From positions 1 through 23,495 of the forward strand of contig JAEWCE010000148.1 in assembly GCA_023390785.1 (NCBI GenBank): a stretch of 23,495 bases of DNA, given 5' to 3'. The notes under the pieces were generated by a model that searched no databases, was not told the origin of the DNA, and saw only the letters and a list, made by a program, of their open reading frames with translations. Every line of letters starts with the position of its first letter. Positions within the stretch are counted from its first letter, which is position 1. Positions 15,302 to 23,495 of this stretch are shown here, one piece after another. The DNA is from Pseudomonadota bacterium (GTDB lineage: Bacteria; Pseudomonadota; Alphaproteobacteria; Rhizobiales; Devosiaceae). The position numbers and the translations under genes were made by a program.

Positions 15302-15340
15302 GCGGCAGGTCTGCTGCCGCCGTGCCCAGGATTTGGGCAC
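15302..15340 (+). promoter_or_regulatory. tandem hairpins in the ureD leader
   Basis: Two adjacent perfect 7-base-pair stems with 5-base loops: GCGGCAG/CTGCCGC (15302-15320) and GTGCCCA/TGGGCAC (15322-15340), one base apart. They end 57 bases before the proposed GTG of ureD. They could attenuate or stabilise the urease mRNA. No known riboswitch consensus was recognised. Confidence 0.4.
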
Positions 15341-15397
15341 ATTCGCGCCCTGACCAAGATCTGGACTTTCGGCGGAAAACCGGCGACGACTTCCGTC

Positions 15398-16273
15398 GTG
15401 ATCGATGCTTCGCAGATCGTCGCTAGCGGCGCCGCGCTGCCACCCGCAGCCAAGGTCGACGGTGCACTCGCCGAACCCGCTGCCCTGCAGCGGGCGCGCG
15501 GCGAGGGCCGGCTGCAGGTCTCGCTGCGCGACGGCCACACCCGCATCACCGGCCTCTACCAGGAGGGCTGCGCCAAGATCCGGCTGCCCAACACTCATCA
15601 CCGCGGACTGCAGGCCGTGCTGATGAACACGGCCGGCGGGCTGACCGGCGGCGACCATATCCGCTGGAGCGCCACAGCCGCGCCGCGCACACGGCTGGCG
15701 CTGACCACGCCCGCCTGCGAACGCATCTATCGCTCGCTCGGCGGCGACGCGCTGGTCGAGACGCGGCTGGTGGCCGACGCCGGCGCGCATGTCGACTGGC
15801 TGCCGCAGGAGACGATCCTGTTCGAGGCCGCCCGACTCGACCGCCGCCTGGACATCGACCTTGCCGAGGACGCGACATTGACCGCCGTGGAGGCGGTGCT
15901 GCTCGGCCGCGAGGCCATGGGGGAGTCCGCGGCCACCGCGCGTCTGAGGGACAATTGGCGCATCCGCCGCAACGGCCGGCTGCTGCATGCCGAAGCCACC
16001 GAACTGCGCGGCGATCCGCACGAACGCTCCGCCGCCTCGCTGCTCGACGGCGCCCGCGCCTTCGCCACGGTGCTGCACGTCTCTCCACTGGCCGAGCGCC
16101 GGCTGTCGGCGGTGCGCGCGCTGCTGCCCGCACGCGGCGGCGCCAGTGTCGTCGGCGACCGGCTTACGGTACGGCTGCTCGCCGCCAGCGGCCTCGCCTT
16201 GCGCCGGTCGCTTTCGCCCATTATCGCTCTGCTGGCCGATGCGGGGGGCCTGCCCCGCCTCTGGAGTTTGTAG
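15398..16273 (+). CDS. ureD: urease accessory protein UreD
   Basis: A 291-aa cytoplasmic accessory protein (family about 270-290 aa). With UreF and UreG it forms the complex that loads nickel into the urease apoenzyme. Recognisable UreD blocks are RARGEGRLQVSLRDGHTRI, YQEGCAKIRLPNTH, the family hallmark LMNTAGGLTGGDHIRW, TTPACERIYRS, LPQETILFEAARLDR and LLGREAMGE. The frame is open back to 15011, but the upstream 129 residues do not resemble UreD. GTG at 15398 is the best start near the conserved region; its ribosome binding site is poor, so the exact start is uncertain. The stop TAG abuts the ureA ATG, so it leads the structural operon. Confidence 0.9.
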   Translation: MIDASQIVASGAALPPAAKVDGALAEPAALQRARGEGRLQVSLRDGHTRITGLYQEGCAKIRLPNTHHRGLQAVLMNTAGGLTGGDHIRWSATAAPRTRLALTTPACERIYRSLGGDALVETRLVADAGAHVDWLPQETILFEAARLDRRLDIDLAEDATLTAVEAVLLGREAMGESAATARLRDNWRIRRNGRLLHAEATELRGDPHERSAASLLDGARAFATVLHVSPLAERRLSAVRALLPARGGASVVGDRLTVRLLAASGLALRRSLSPIIALLADAGGLPRLWSL

Positions 16274-16576
16274 ATGAACCTGACGCCCCGCGAGAAGGAC
16301 AAACTGCTGATCGCCATGGCGGCGACGGTGGCGCGCCGGCGCCTTGAGCGCGGCGTCAAGCTCAACCACCCCGAGGCCATCGCGCTGATCACCGATTTCG
16401 TGGTCGAGGGCGCCCGCGACGGCCGCTCGGTGGCCGAGCTGATGGAGGCCGGCGCCCATGTCATCGGTCGCGGCCAGGTGATGGAGGGCATCGCCGAGAT
16501 GATCCCGGACGTGCAGGTCGAAGCCACCTTCCCCGACGGCACCAAGCTCGTCACCGTGCACCAGCCGATCCGGTGA
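16274..16576 (+). CDS. ureA: urease subunit gamma
   Basis: A 100-aa protein, the standard length of UreA. It reads MNLTPREKDKLLIAMAATVARRR, then GVKLNHPEAIALI, then GRSVAELMEAGAHVIGRGQVMEGI and MIPDVQVEATFPDGTKLVTVHQPI, all diagnostic of the gamma chain. UreA, UreB and UreC assemble as the (abc)3 trimer in the cytoplasm and hydrolyse urea to ammonia and carbamate. It starts directly after the ureD stop and is followed at once by ureB. Confidence 0.97.
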   Translation: MNLTPREKDKLLIAMAATVARRRLERGVKLNHPEAIALITDFVVEGARDGRSVAELMEAGAHVIGRGQVMEGIAEMIPDVQVEATFPDGTKLVTVHQPIR

Positions 16577-16584
16577 GCATGCGC

Positions 16585-16890
16585 ATGATCCCGGGAGAAA
16601 TCATCACGCAGTCGGGCGACATCGAGCTCAATGCCGGCGCACCGGCGGTGACGCTCGAGGTGGCCAATACCGGCGACCGGCCGATCCAGGTGGGGTCGCA
16701 CTATCATTTCTACGAAACCAATGCCGGCCTGCGGTTCGAGCGCGAACGGGCCCGCGGCATGCGGCTCGACATCGCCGCGGGCACCGCCGTGCGCTTCGAG
16801 CCCGGGCAGTCGCGCGAGGTGCGGCTGGTGCCACTGGGCGGCAACCGCATCGTTTTCGGATTTCAGCAAAAGATCATGGGTAAGCTCTGA
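16585..16890 (+). CDS. ureB: urease subunit beta
   Basis: A 101-aa UreB: MIPGEIITQSGDIELNAG, NTGDRPIQVGSHYHFYETN, AAGTAVRFEPGQSREVRLVPLGG and a FGFQQKIMGKL end. It is a beta-rich chain bridging UreA and UreC. ATG at 16585 is preferred because it gives the conserved MIPGE start and GGTGAG lies seven bases upstream; GTG 16573 and ATG 16579 are in frame but overlap the ureA stop or lie too close to the Shine-Dalgarno. Its TGA overlaps by one base the ATG of the next gene (TGATG). Confidence 0.95.
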   Translation: MIPGEIITQSGDIELNAGAPAVTLEVANTGDRPIQVGSHYHFYETNAGLRFERERARGMRLDIAAGTAVRFEPGQSREVRLVPLGGNRIVFGFQQKIMGKL

Positions 16891-17300
16891 TGGAAGACCG
16901 CGACGCCATATTTCGCGACAAGCTGATCACGCTGATGCGCGATCTCACATCGGGCGAAGGCCGCGACAAGAAGCTGCGCCGCACCATCGGCATGTTCTCG
17001 GACAAGCTGGCCAAGGACGCCGGCGCGCGCGACTGGAGCGACCTCAAGGCGCGCGCCGACGGCGCCACCTACGATTCGCTGCTGCAGTTCTTCCAGGGCC
17101 AGACCGCGATCATGCTCAAGCACCGCGACACCGAGGGCGCCCGGGCGCTCGAAGTGCTCGCCATCTCGATGATCGCGCGCCGGCAATATGCCGAAGACCT
17201 GCAGCCGGGCATCGACTTCCTCGACCGCTATATCGCCGAGTGCGCCACCAATGCGCGCAAGCGCGGCGCGCACCTGCTGCCTGCGACCGGCAGGCGCTGA
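16890..17300 (+). CDS. unrecognised protein inside the urease operon (paralog A)
   Basis: A 136-aa, charged, probably all-helical soluble protein with no signal peptide. I do not recognise the family. It overlaps ureB by one base and precedes paralog B, so it is translated with the urease subunits. Blocks shared with paralog B (17303-17686) are AKDAGARDWSDLK (41-53, against VQEASADNWTDLK), LEVLAISMIARRQ (against VAHLLASSLVAGR) and LDRYIAECATNARKR (against LNTFIDTAATVFRQS). The pair arose by duplication. Position between ureB and ureC suggests a role in urease assembly, nickel handling or activity control; this is inference only. Confidence 0.8.
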   Translation: MEDRDAIFRDKLITLMRDLTSGEGRDKKLRRTIGMFSDKLAKDAGARDWSDLKARADGATYDSLLQFFQGQTAIMLKHRDTEGARALEVLAISMIARRQYAEDLQPGIDFLDRYIAECATNARKRGAHLLPATGRR

Positions 17301-17302
17301 TC

Positions 17303-17686
17303 GTGGCGGAAGCCGACTTCATTGCCGGGTTCCATGATGCGGTCGACCGGCTCGACCGCAGCGCACGCCACGACAACCAGACCATGTGGCTGCTCGGCAG
17401 CCTTGCGGCGCGGCTGGTGCAGGAGGCGAGTGCCGACAACTGGACCGACCTCAAGCTGAGGATCGGGCCGACGGCGCTGGCCGAACTGGTGACGACGCTC
17501 ACCGCCCAGGCGGACGCACATGCCGCCGCCGACGATGCCAGGGCCGCCTACGTCGCCCACCTTCTCGCCTCGTCGCTGGTCGCCGGCCGCATCGCCGACG
17601 CCAAGCTGCGGCAGCGCGACCAGATGCTCAACACTTTCATCGACACCGCCGCGACCGTCTTCCGCCAGAGCCACAGCGCCGCCTAG
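17303..17686 (+). CDS. unrecognised protein inside the urease operon (paralog B)
   Basis: A 127-aa, Ala-rich, helical protein, no signal peptide, homologous over most of its length to paralog A just upstream. GTG at 17303 is the chosen start: it follows the paralog A stop by two bases and has AGGCGC about seven bases ahead. The frame continues upstream only as a shadow. NWTDLKLRIGPTALAELV (about 46-63) is the best-conserved stretch. It ends 20 bases before the ureC start, and the ureC ribosome binding site GAGGGA lies in that gap. Function unknown. Confidence 0.78.
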   Translation: MAEADFIAGFHDAVDRLDRSARHDNQTMWLLGSLAARLVQEASADNWTDLKLRIGPTALAELVTTLTAQADAHAAADDARAAYVAHLLASSLVAGRIADAKLRQRDQMLNTFIDTAATVFRQSHSAA

Positions 17687-17706
17687 CGCGGCCACGAGGG
17701 ACCGCC

Positions 17707-19416
<1,710 letters not shown>

Positions 19417-20197
19417 CAGAAGAGGTCGGCTCGGCGGCTGCGGGCTCGAGCCGGAAGCGGTAGCCGTGCAGCGTCAGCGTCGGCGTCAGGCCGAACGGAC
19501 TGCGCCCGAAAGCGGCAACGCGCCGGTGCAGCTCGGCCGGATCGATATCGGGGTCGATCGCGCACATCGCCTCGGTGTTTCGCCGCGTACTCTTGCGCGA
19601 ACCCCAGGCAATGCCGAGCTCCGCGAGCGGTGCTTCCTCTACCAATGCCGGCGACAGATCCCAGAACAGTTTCGCCAGATGCTGGAACGCCAGTGTCTCC
19701 AGCGCATCCAGCGTCGGCGGCTCTGGCATGGCAAAGTCGGACACGGCGACGATCGGCCCGGCATCGACCGCCTCGACCATGCGGTGCACGGTGGCGCCGA
19801 AACGGCGCGCGCCGTCGTAGAGCGCGAACTGGGCCGGGCTGAGCCCGGGATAGCCGGGCGGGCCCGGATGGAAATTGTAGGCGCCATAGCCGAGCCCGGC
19901 GAGGACCGGCGCCGGCACGATGATCGAGGTGACGAAGGCAATGATGCGGGCCTCGGCCAGCGTTGCCTGCTCGATGGCGGCGAGATCGGCGCTCGAGCCG
20001 GCGGCAATGATCCTGAGGTCCGGCCGGAACGCGGCCAGCCGCGCCGCAAGGATGGTCCGCTCACCCGGACCGGTCAGCAACACCAGAGATTTGAGCATCG
20101 ACTTCTTGACGCAACGACGAGGGACGCCTTCTGCGTCCGCGGCGTTTCTACCCCGGCACCCGTCGCCAATTTGCTAACGGCGGGCGGCCGCGATCAA

Positions 20198-20226
20198 TTT
20201 GCGCGGTCTTCCGATGCGCGTATAGT
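20198..20226 (+). promoter_or_regulatory. promoter of the ureEFG operon, likely leaderless start
   Basis: TATAGT (20221-20226) is a near-consensus -10 box, with TTTGCG (20198-20203) 17 bases upstream as a -35. Six bases separate the -10 from the ATG at 20233, so transcription would begin at or next to the A of the start codon. No ribosome binding site precedes that ATG, which agrees with a leaderless mRNA. Confidence 0.5.
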
Positions 20227-20232
20227 CCCGGC

Positions 20233-20370
20233 ATGAACAGGATCAACCTCAAGCAACTCGCCTCCGACGAGCAGGATTTTGCCCTCTGGTTCCTCGAGAA
20301 TTTCCCCGAGTCCTGCCCCTACGGCATCGAACAGCGCTTCGACCCAGAATTCCTCCCGGGAGGGATGTGA
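20233..20370 (+). CDS. 45-aa small ORF leading the ureEFG operon
   Basis: An ORF of 45 codons, MNRINLKQLASDEQDFALWF onward, ending FDPEFLPGGM. About four fifths of codons end in G or C, as in the real genes nearby. Its stop lies one base before the ATG of the MliC-like gene, whose ribosome binding site GGGAGG is inside it. The ATG directly follows a -10 box, suggesting leaderless translation. It is acidic and aromatic, without signal peptide. It may be a true microprotein or a leader peptide that couples translation of the downstream genes. No family recognised. Confidence 0.55.
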   Translation: MNRINLKQLASDEQDFALWFLENFPESCPYGIEQRFDPEFLPGGM

Positions 20371-20371
20371 T

Positions 20372-20737
20372 ATGCGGACATTGTTGCTTGCTGCTGCCGC
20401 CATTGCCCTCGCCTCCCCCGCTGCGGCCGATGTCAGCATCGGGGTTGGCCTCAGTGTCACCGGCGATTCCGAGGTGAAGGTCACCAAGTACGATTGTGAG
20501 GGCCACGACCCGTTGACGGTGCAGTACCTCAACGCCTCGCCGAACTTCCTGGCGCTGATCCCGATCAACGGCGAGACGCTGATCTTCGTCAACACCATCT
20601 CGGCCTCGGGCGCCAAATACGAGTCCGGCCAGTACATCTGGTGGAACAAAGGCGCCGATGCGACGCTCTCCGACGTCACCGAGGGCCTCGATGCGGCGCC
20701 CGTGATGAGCTGCTCGGAACTCAACGACACGCCATGA
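20372..20737 (+). CDS. MliC-like C-type lysozyme inhibitor
   Basis: A 121-aa secreted protein. The signal peptide (1-19, ending PAAA) is followed by KYDCEGHDPLTVQYLN, a beta-strand region and the MliC hallmark SASGAKYESGQYIWWNKGADATL (about 78-99), with C42 and C114 likely disulfide-bonded. Known MliC/PliC proteins block the active site of C-type lysozyme through the SGxxY loop. There is no lipobox, so it should be periplasmic rather than lipid-anchored. GGGAGG lies eight bases before the ATG at 20372. Its TGA overlaps the ureE ATG (ATGA), so it is translated with the urease accessory genes. Confidence 0.8.
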   Translation: MRTLLLAAAAIALASPAAADVSIGVGLSVTGDSEVKVTKYDCEGHDPLTVQYLNASPNFLALIPINGETLIFVNTISASGAKYESGQYIWWNKGADATLSDVTEGLDAAPVMSCSELNDTP

Positions 20738-21168
20738 TCCGCGCCACCGCCGCCTTGCCCGCCAACCACGGCAAAGGCAAAGCCTTTGCCCAGCTCACGC
20801 TGGCGTCGGACCAGCGGCGGTTGCGCCGCAAGGTGCTGGCGGTGAAGGGCGAAGAGGTGCTGGTGGACTTTGCCGAGCCGGTGACACTCGAGCATTTCGG
20901 CGGCCTGCTGCTCGAGGACGGGCGCATCATCGAGATCGTCGCCGCCCCCGAACCGCTGCTCGAGGTCACGCCGCGCGGCGCCGAGCATCTGGCGCAGCTC
21001 GCCTGGCACATCGGCAACCGGCATCTGCCCGCGCAGATCGAAAAGAAGCGCATTCTGGTGCCGCGCGACCATGTGGCCAAGGCGATGCTTGCCGGCCTCG
21101 GCGCCGAGGTGCGCGAGGTGAGCGAGCCGTTCCTGCCGATGCAGGGCGCCTATCACGCGCCGCACTGA
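20734..21168 (+). CDS. ureE: urease accessory protein UreE (nickel metallochaperone)
   Basis: A 144-aa UreE that carries nickel to the UreDFG-apoenzyme complex. The N-terminal peptide-binding-like domain has LTLASDQRRLRRKVLAVKGEEVLVDF, and the metal-binding domain has LAWHIGNRHLPAQIE, including the conserved HxxNRH. The C-terminal tail is short (GAYHAPH) with only two His, so it lacks the His-rich nickel store of the Klebsiella protein. It overlaps mliC upstream (ATGA) and is one base from ureF. Confidence 0.93.
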   Translation: MIRATAALPANHGKGKAFAQLTLASDQRRLRRKVLAVKGEEVLVDFAEPVTLEHFGGLLLEDGRIIEIVAAPEPLLEVTPRGAEHLAQLAWHIGNRHLPAQIEKKRILVPRDHVAKAMLAGLGAEVREVSEPFLPMQGAYHAPH

Positions 21169-21169
21169 G

Positions 21170-21832
21170 ATGGCCAACGGCGTCGCCCTGCAGCGCCTGC
21201 TGACCTGGCTGTCCCCGGCCTTTCCGGTCGGCGGCTTTGCCTGGTCGCAGGGCTTGGAGACGGCGATCGCGGACGGCCGCATCGCGGATGCCGAAGCCCT
21301 GCGGGCCTGGCTCGACGGACTGCTTGCGCATGGCGGCCTCCGAACCGACGCCATCGTGCTCGCCCAGGCCCACCGTGCCCACGATGAGGCCGCGGCGCTG
21401 CGGGAACTGGCGGATCTGCTGCTGGCGCTGACGGCGTCGAGCGAGCGGACGCTGGAGACGGCGCTGACCGGCAGCAATTTTGCGCGCGCTGCACGCGCGT
21501 GGCCATCGGACGTGTTCGCGCGGCTGCCCGAGCCCTGCCCCTACCCGGTGGCGGTTGGCGCCATTGCCGGCGCGCAGCAGATCGGACTGGAGGAGACGCT
21601 GCTCGGTTACCTCACCGCCGCCATACAAGCGTCGGTGTCTGTGGCGGTGCGGCTGGTGCCGCTCGGCCAGACCGCCGGTCTGCAGGTGCAGGCGGCGCTG
21701 GAGCCGGCCACCGCGGTCCTCGCCGCCACTGCGGCATCGGCGGGGCTCGACGCCATCGGCGGCATCGCCTACGCAGCCGACATCGCGCAGATGCGCCACG
21801 AAACACTCGGAACCCGGATCTTCCGCTCATGA
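21170..21832 (+). CDS. ureF: urease accessory protein UreF
   Basis: A 220-aa all-helical UreF. The family start LQRLLTWLSPAFPVGGFAWSQGLE is clear, with PYPVAVGAIAGAQQIGLEETLLGYL in the middle and the C-terminal PLGQTAGLQV segment. UreF links UreD to UreG in the nickel-loading complex. It begins one base after the ureE stop, and its TGA overlaps the next ATG (ATGA). Confidence 0.94.
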   Translation: MANGVALQRLLTWLSPAFPVGGFAWSQGLETAIADGRIADAEALRAWLDGLLAHGGLRTDAIVLAQAHRAHDEAAALRELADLLLALTASSERTLETALTGSNFARAARAWPSDVFARLPEPCPYPVAVGAIAGAQQIGLEETLLGYLTAAIQASVSVAVRLVPLGQTAGLQVQAALEPATAVLAATAASAGLDAIGGIAYAADIAQMRHETLGTRIFRS

Positions 21833-22260
21833 ACATGCTGGTCGGATCGTTGACCTTCCTGCCGCTCTTCACCGTCGCCTTCGCCCACTACCTTTGGGCC
21901 TTCGGCAACACCTGGCCGATCCGCAACGAAGCGCTGCTCGCACAGGCGGTGGTGGGACGGCCGGGCATCACCCGCATGCCGAACCGGTTCGTCACCTTCC
22001 TAGTCGCGACGGCGCTGATCGCTGCCGGCCTCGTGGCGCTGTCGCTGGCCGATCCGGTGGCAGGCGGCCACGGACTGACGCTGCTCGGCGTGCTGCTGGC
22101 GCTGCTGTTCATCGGCCGCGGCGTGCTCGGATATACGCCGGGCTGGCGCGCACGCTTTTCCGCCGAGCCCTTCGCCTCGCTCGACCGCAAGAACTATTCG
22201 CCGCTCTGCTTCTGGATTGGAGCGGGATTCCTGATCCTCGTGCTGATGAGGCTGCTATGA
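21829..22260 (+). CDS. DUF3995-like integral membrane protein
   Basis: A 143-aa protein with about four membrane segments (roughly 5-25, 54-76, 83-102, 124-142). The stretch LGYTPGWRARF, then FASLDRKNYSPLCFWIGAGF, is what I know from DUF3995 proteins. Function is unknown. It overlaps both ureF and ureG by four bases (ATGA), so it is embedded in the urease accessory operon. It occupies a place where other genomes may have a HupE/UreJ nickel transporter, but it is not similar to that family as far as I can see. A link to nickel or urea transport is only inferred from position. Confidence 0.8.
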   Translation: MNMLVGSLTFLPLFTVAFAHYLWAFGNTWPIRNEALLAQAVVGRPGITRMPNRFVTFLVATALIAAGLVALSLADPVAGGHGLTLLGVLLALLFIGRGVLGYTPGWRARFSAEPFASLDRKNYSPLCFWIGAGFLILVLMRLL

Positions 22261-22889
22261 GCGCAATGAACGGCCCGCTCCGCATCGGCATCGGCGGCCC
22301 CGTCGGCTCGGGCAAGACCACGCTGTGCGAGATGTTGCTCAAAGCGATGCGCGACCGCTACTCGATGGCCGTCGTCACCAACGACATCTATACGCGTGAG
22401 GACGCGCTGATCCTCAACCGCGTGCAGGCGATCGCCGAGGATCGCATCGTCGGCGTCGAGACGGGCGGCTGTCCGCACACCGCCATCCGGGAGGACGTGT
22501 CGCTGAACCTCAATGCGATTGCCGATCTCACCCGGCGCTTCCCGGACCTCGACATCGTGCTGATCGAATCCGGCGGCGACAATCTGAGCGCGACGTTCTC
22601 GCCCGACCTCGCTGACATCACGCTCTATGTGATCTCGGTGGCCGAGGGCGAAAAGCTGCCGCGCAAGGGCGGCCCGGCGATTACCCGCTCGGACCTGCTG
22701 ATCATCAACAAGGCCGATCTCGCTCCGTATGTGAATGCCAGCCTCGAGGTGATGGAGGCCGACACGCAGAAGGTGCGCGACGGCCGGCCCTATGTGTTCA
22801 CCGACCTGCTGCGGCAGCACGGACTCGACGCCGTGATCGCCTTCATCGAAAAGACCGGCGGCCTGCGGCCGGCGGCTGCAGCAGAATAG
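22257..22889 (+). CDS. ureG: urease accessory GTPase UreG
   Basis: A 210-aa SIMIBI-class GTPase that drives nickel insertion into urease. It has the P-loop GGPVGSGKTT (13-22), VVTNDIYTREDA, the metal-binding VETGGCPHTAIRED with C72-P73-H74, ESGGDNLSATFSP as the switch/Walker B region and NKADLAP for guanine recognition. There is no His-rich N-terminus. ATG at 22257 overlaps the DUF3995 stop. Its TAG (22887-22889) directly abuts the stop of the convergent glgX (22890), leaving no spacer. Confidence 0.96.
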   Translation: MSAMNGPLRIGIGGPVGSGKTTLCEMLLKAMRDRYSMAVVTNDIYTREDALILNRVQAIAEDRIVGVETGGCPHTAIREDVSLNLNAIADLTRRFPDLDIVLIESGGDNLSATFSPDLADITLYVISVAEGEKLPRKGGPAITRSDLLIINKADLAPYVNASLEVMEADTQKVRDGRPYVFTDLLRQHGLDAVIAFIEKTGGLRPAAAAE

Positions 22890-23495
22890 CTAAGCCGTTT
22901 TCGGCGCCGGAACCTCACCGGGGAATTGCGGCGGCGGCGCTTCGGCGGGCGGCGGCGCCTGTTCCGGTGGTCCGGCGGGCGGCACGCCCTCGGGCTCCTT
23001 CGCCGGCGGCGGCGGCTCCTTGTCCGGCGGCACCTCGTTGGGGTCCTTGTCGGGTGGAATCTGTGCGCGCAGCAGCGCCACAACCGATCGCGGCGGCAGT
23101 GTCAGCACGCTGTCGGCGATCGGCAACTGCTCCTGGTCGTGCGAAACGAAGCCGACCTCCCATGCCCCTTCGGGCAGGCGCGCCGGCATGCTCTCGGCGT
23201 GCCGGTTGAACCACACCAGCACCTCGTCGTCGGCGGTGCGCAACTGCATGCCCAGCATCGACTGGCTCGCATTGTTCCAGTCGCCGTCGTTCATCTCGCG
23301 GCCGTCCTGGTGCCACCAGACGACATCGCGGATGCCGTGCTTGCCCTTGCCGTCGAGGAAATGGTCGTGCGTCAGCGCCGGATGCGCCTTGCGGAATGTG
23401 TGGGCGGCCGCGACATAGTCGACCAGGGCACCGTCGGCATGCTCCCAGTCGAGCCAGGTGATCTCGTTGTCCTGCGCATAGGCGTTGTTGTTGCC
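22890..23495 (-). CDS. glgX: glycogen debranching enzyme GlgX, C-terminal part (partial)
   Basis: The last 201 residues of a GH13 debranching enzyme; the 5' end lies beyond the window. At the boundary it reads GNNNAYAQDNEITWLDWE, a GlgX/isoamylase hallmark, then TFRKAHPALTHDHFLDGKG, VVWWHQDGREM and the C-terminal beta domain DWNNASQSMLGMQL. The family hydrolyses alpha-1,6 branches of glycogen in the cytoplasm. After the expected end (PPRSVVALLRA) comes an unusual Pro/Glu-rich tail of about 58 residues, from QIPPDKDPNEVPPDKEPPPP to PGEVPAPKTA. The frame is open to 23495. Confidence 0.9.
   Translation of the reverse strand, partial: GNNNAYAQDNEITWLDWEHADGALVDYVAAAHTFRKAHPALTHDHFLDGKGKHGIRDVVWWHQDGREMNDGDWNNASQSMLGMQLRTADDEVLVWFNRHAESMPARLPEGAWEVGFVSHDQEQLPIADSVLTLPPRSVVALLRAQIPPDKDPNEVPPDKEPPPPAKEPEGVPPAGPPEQAPPPAEAPPPQFPGEVPAPKTA

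Larger units (their letters stand above)
14907..15397. other. gene-free regulatory stretch between the Gly-rich gene and ureD
   Basis: In 491 bases I find no convincing protein gene. The stretch holds a palindrome (15000-15021), a minus-strand terminator-like stem (15081-15111), small inverted repeats (TAAGGG/CCCTTA at 15129-15148, CAGACGTCTG at 15149-15158) and two tandem hairpins just before ureD (15302-15340). I looked for a sigma-54 promoter (TGGCAC-N5-TTGC) for the urease genes and did not find one. Confidence 0.6.

Noticed and set aside
15011..15397. N-terminal extension of ureD to an ATG at 15011
   Set aside because: 129 extra residues, Arg/Ser/Cys-rich, unlike UreD; the DNA contains terminator and hairpin structures instead.
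14907..15397. tmRNA, 6S, SRP RNA, RNase P RNA or tRNA
   Set aside because: None of their conserved cores (such as GTTCGAATC or CAGGTCCGGAAGGAAGCA) was found.
16573..16584. GTG at 16573 or ATG at 16579 as the ureB start
   Set aside because: The Shine-Dalgarno GGTGAG would be inside or against the start; ATG 16585 has correct spacing and the conserved MIPGE start.
15266..16869. minus-strand ORFs of 380-431 codons over ureDAB
   Set aside because: Antisense to well-identified urease genes; no motifs.

Overview
The window is high-GC bacterial chromosome, tightly packed, with TGATG/ATGA start-stop overlaps and GTG starts. The gene content (ureDABC plus ureEFG, EttA, MepA, GlgX, trans-aconitate methyltransferase, Gly-rich secreted proteins) suggests an alphaproteobacterium of the Hyphomicrobiales, possibly Devosia-like. 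That placement is inference from style and gene content; there is no rRNA or other phylogenetic marker here.

Left part (1-7857), mostly ordinary metabolism. Two tandem, mutually similar small secreted proteins of unknown function come first, then a Tam-type methyltransferase, a divergent FAD-linked (berberine-bridge-like) oxidase, a GNAT acetyltransferase coupled to a luciferase-like flavin oxidoreductase, a stand-alone MOCOS-like PLP sulfurase, and the murein endopeptidase MepA.

Island (about 7930-10180). Between mepA and ettA lies a stretch of visibly lower GC. It holds an AAA/ABC-type ATPase (DUF3696-like) overlapping by one base a PIN-domain nuclease, followed by the frameshifted remains of a RelBE-type toxin-antitoxin module. 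The two intact genes look like a two-gene ATPase-plus-nuclease defence cassette and are the best candidate for an undescribed system.

Middle (10200-14906). EttA, a DUF2461 protein and two adjacent secreted Gly-rich proteins with small Cys-containing C-terminal domains, one carrying a short collagen-like tract. A 491-base gene-free stretch follows (14907-15397), with a palindrome, a convincing minus-strand terminator and tandem hairpins ahead of ureD.

Right part (15398-22889), urease. The structural operon is ureD-ureA-ureB-orf-orf-ureC; the two orfs between ureB and ureC are paralogs of each other and unrecognised. A convergent formyltransferase gene overlaps the end of ureC and separates it from a second plus-strand operon: 45-aa small ORF, MliC-like lysozyme inhibitor, ureE, ureF, DUF3995 membrane protein, ureG. 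A promoter with a likely leaderless start precedes the small ORF. UreABC form the apoenzyme; UreD, UreE, UreF and UreG insert nickel. The window ends in the C-terminal part of a convergent glgX with an unusual Pro-rich tail.
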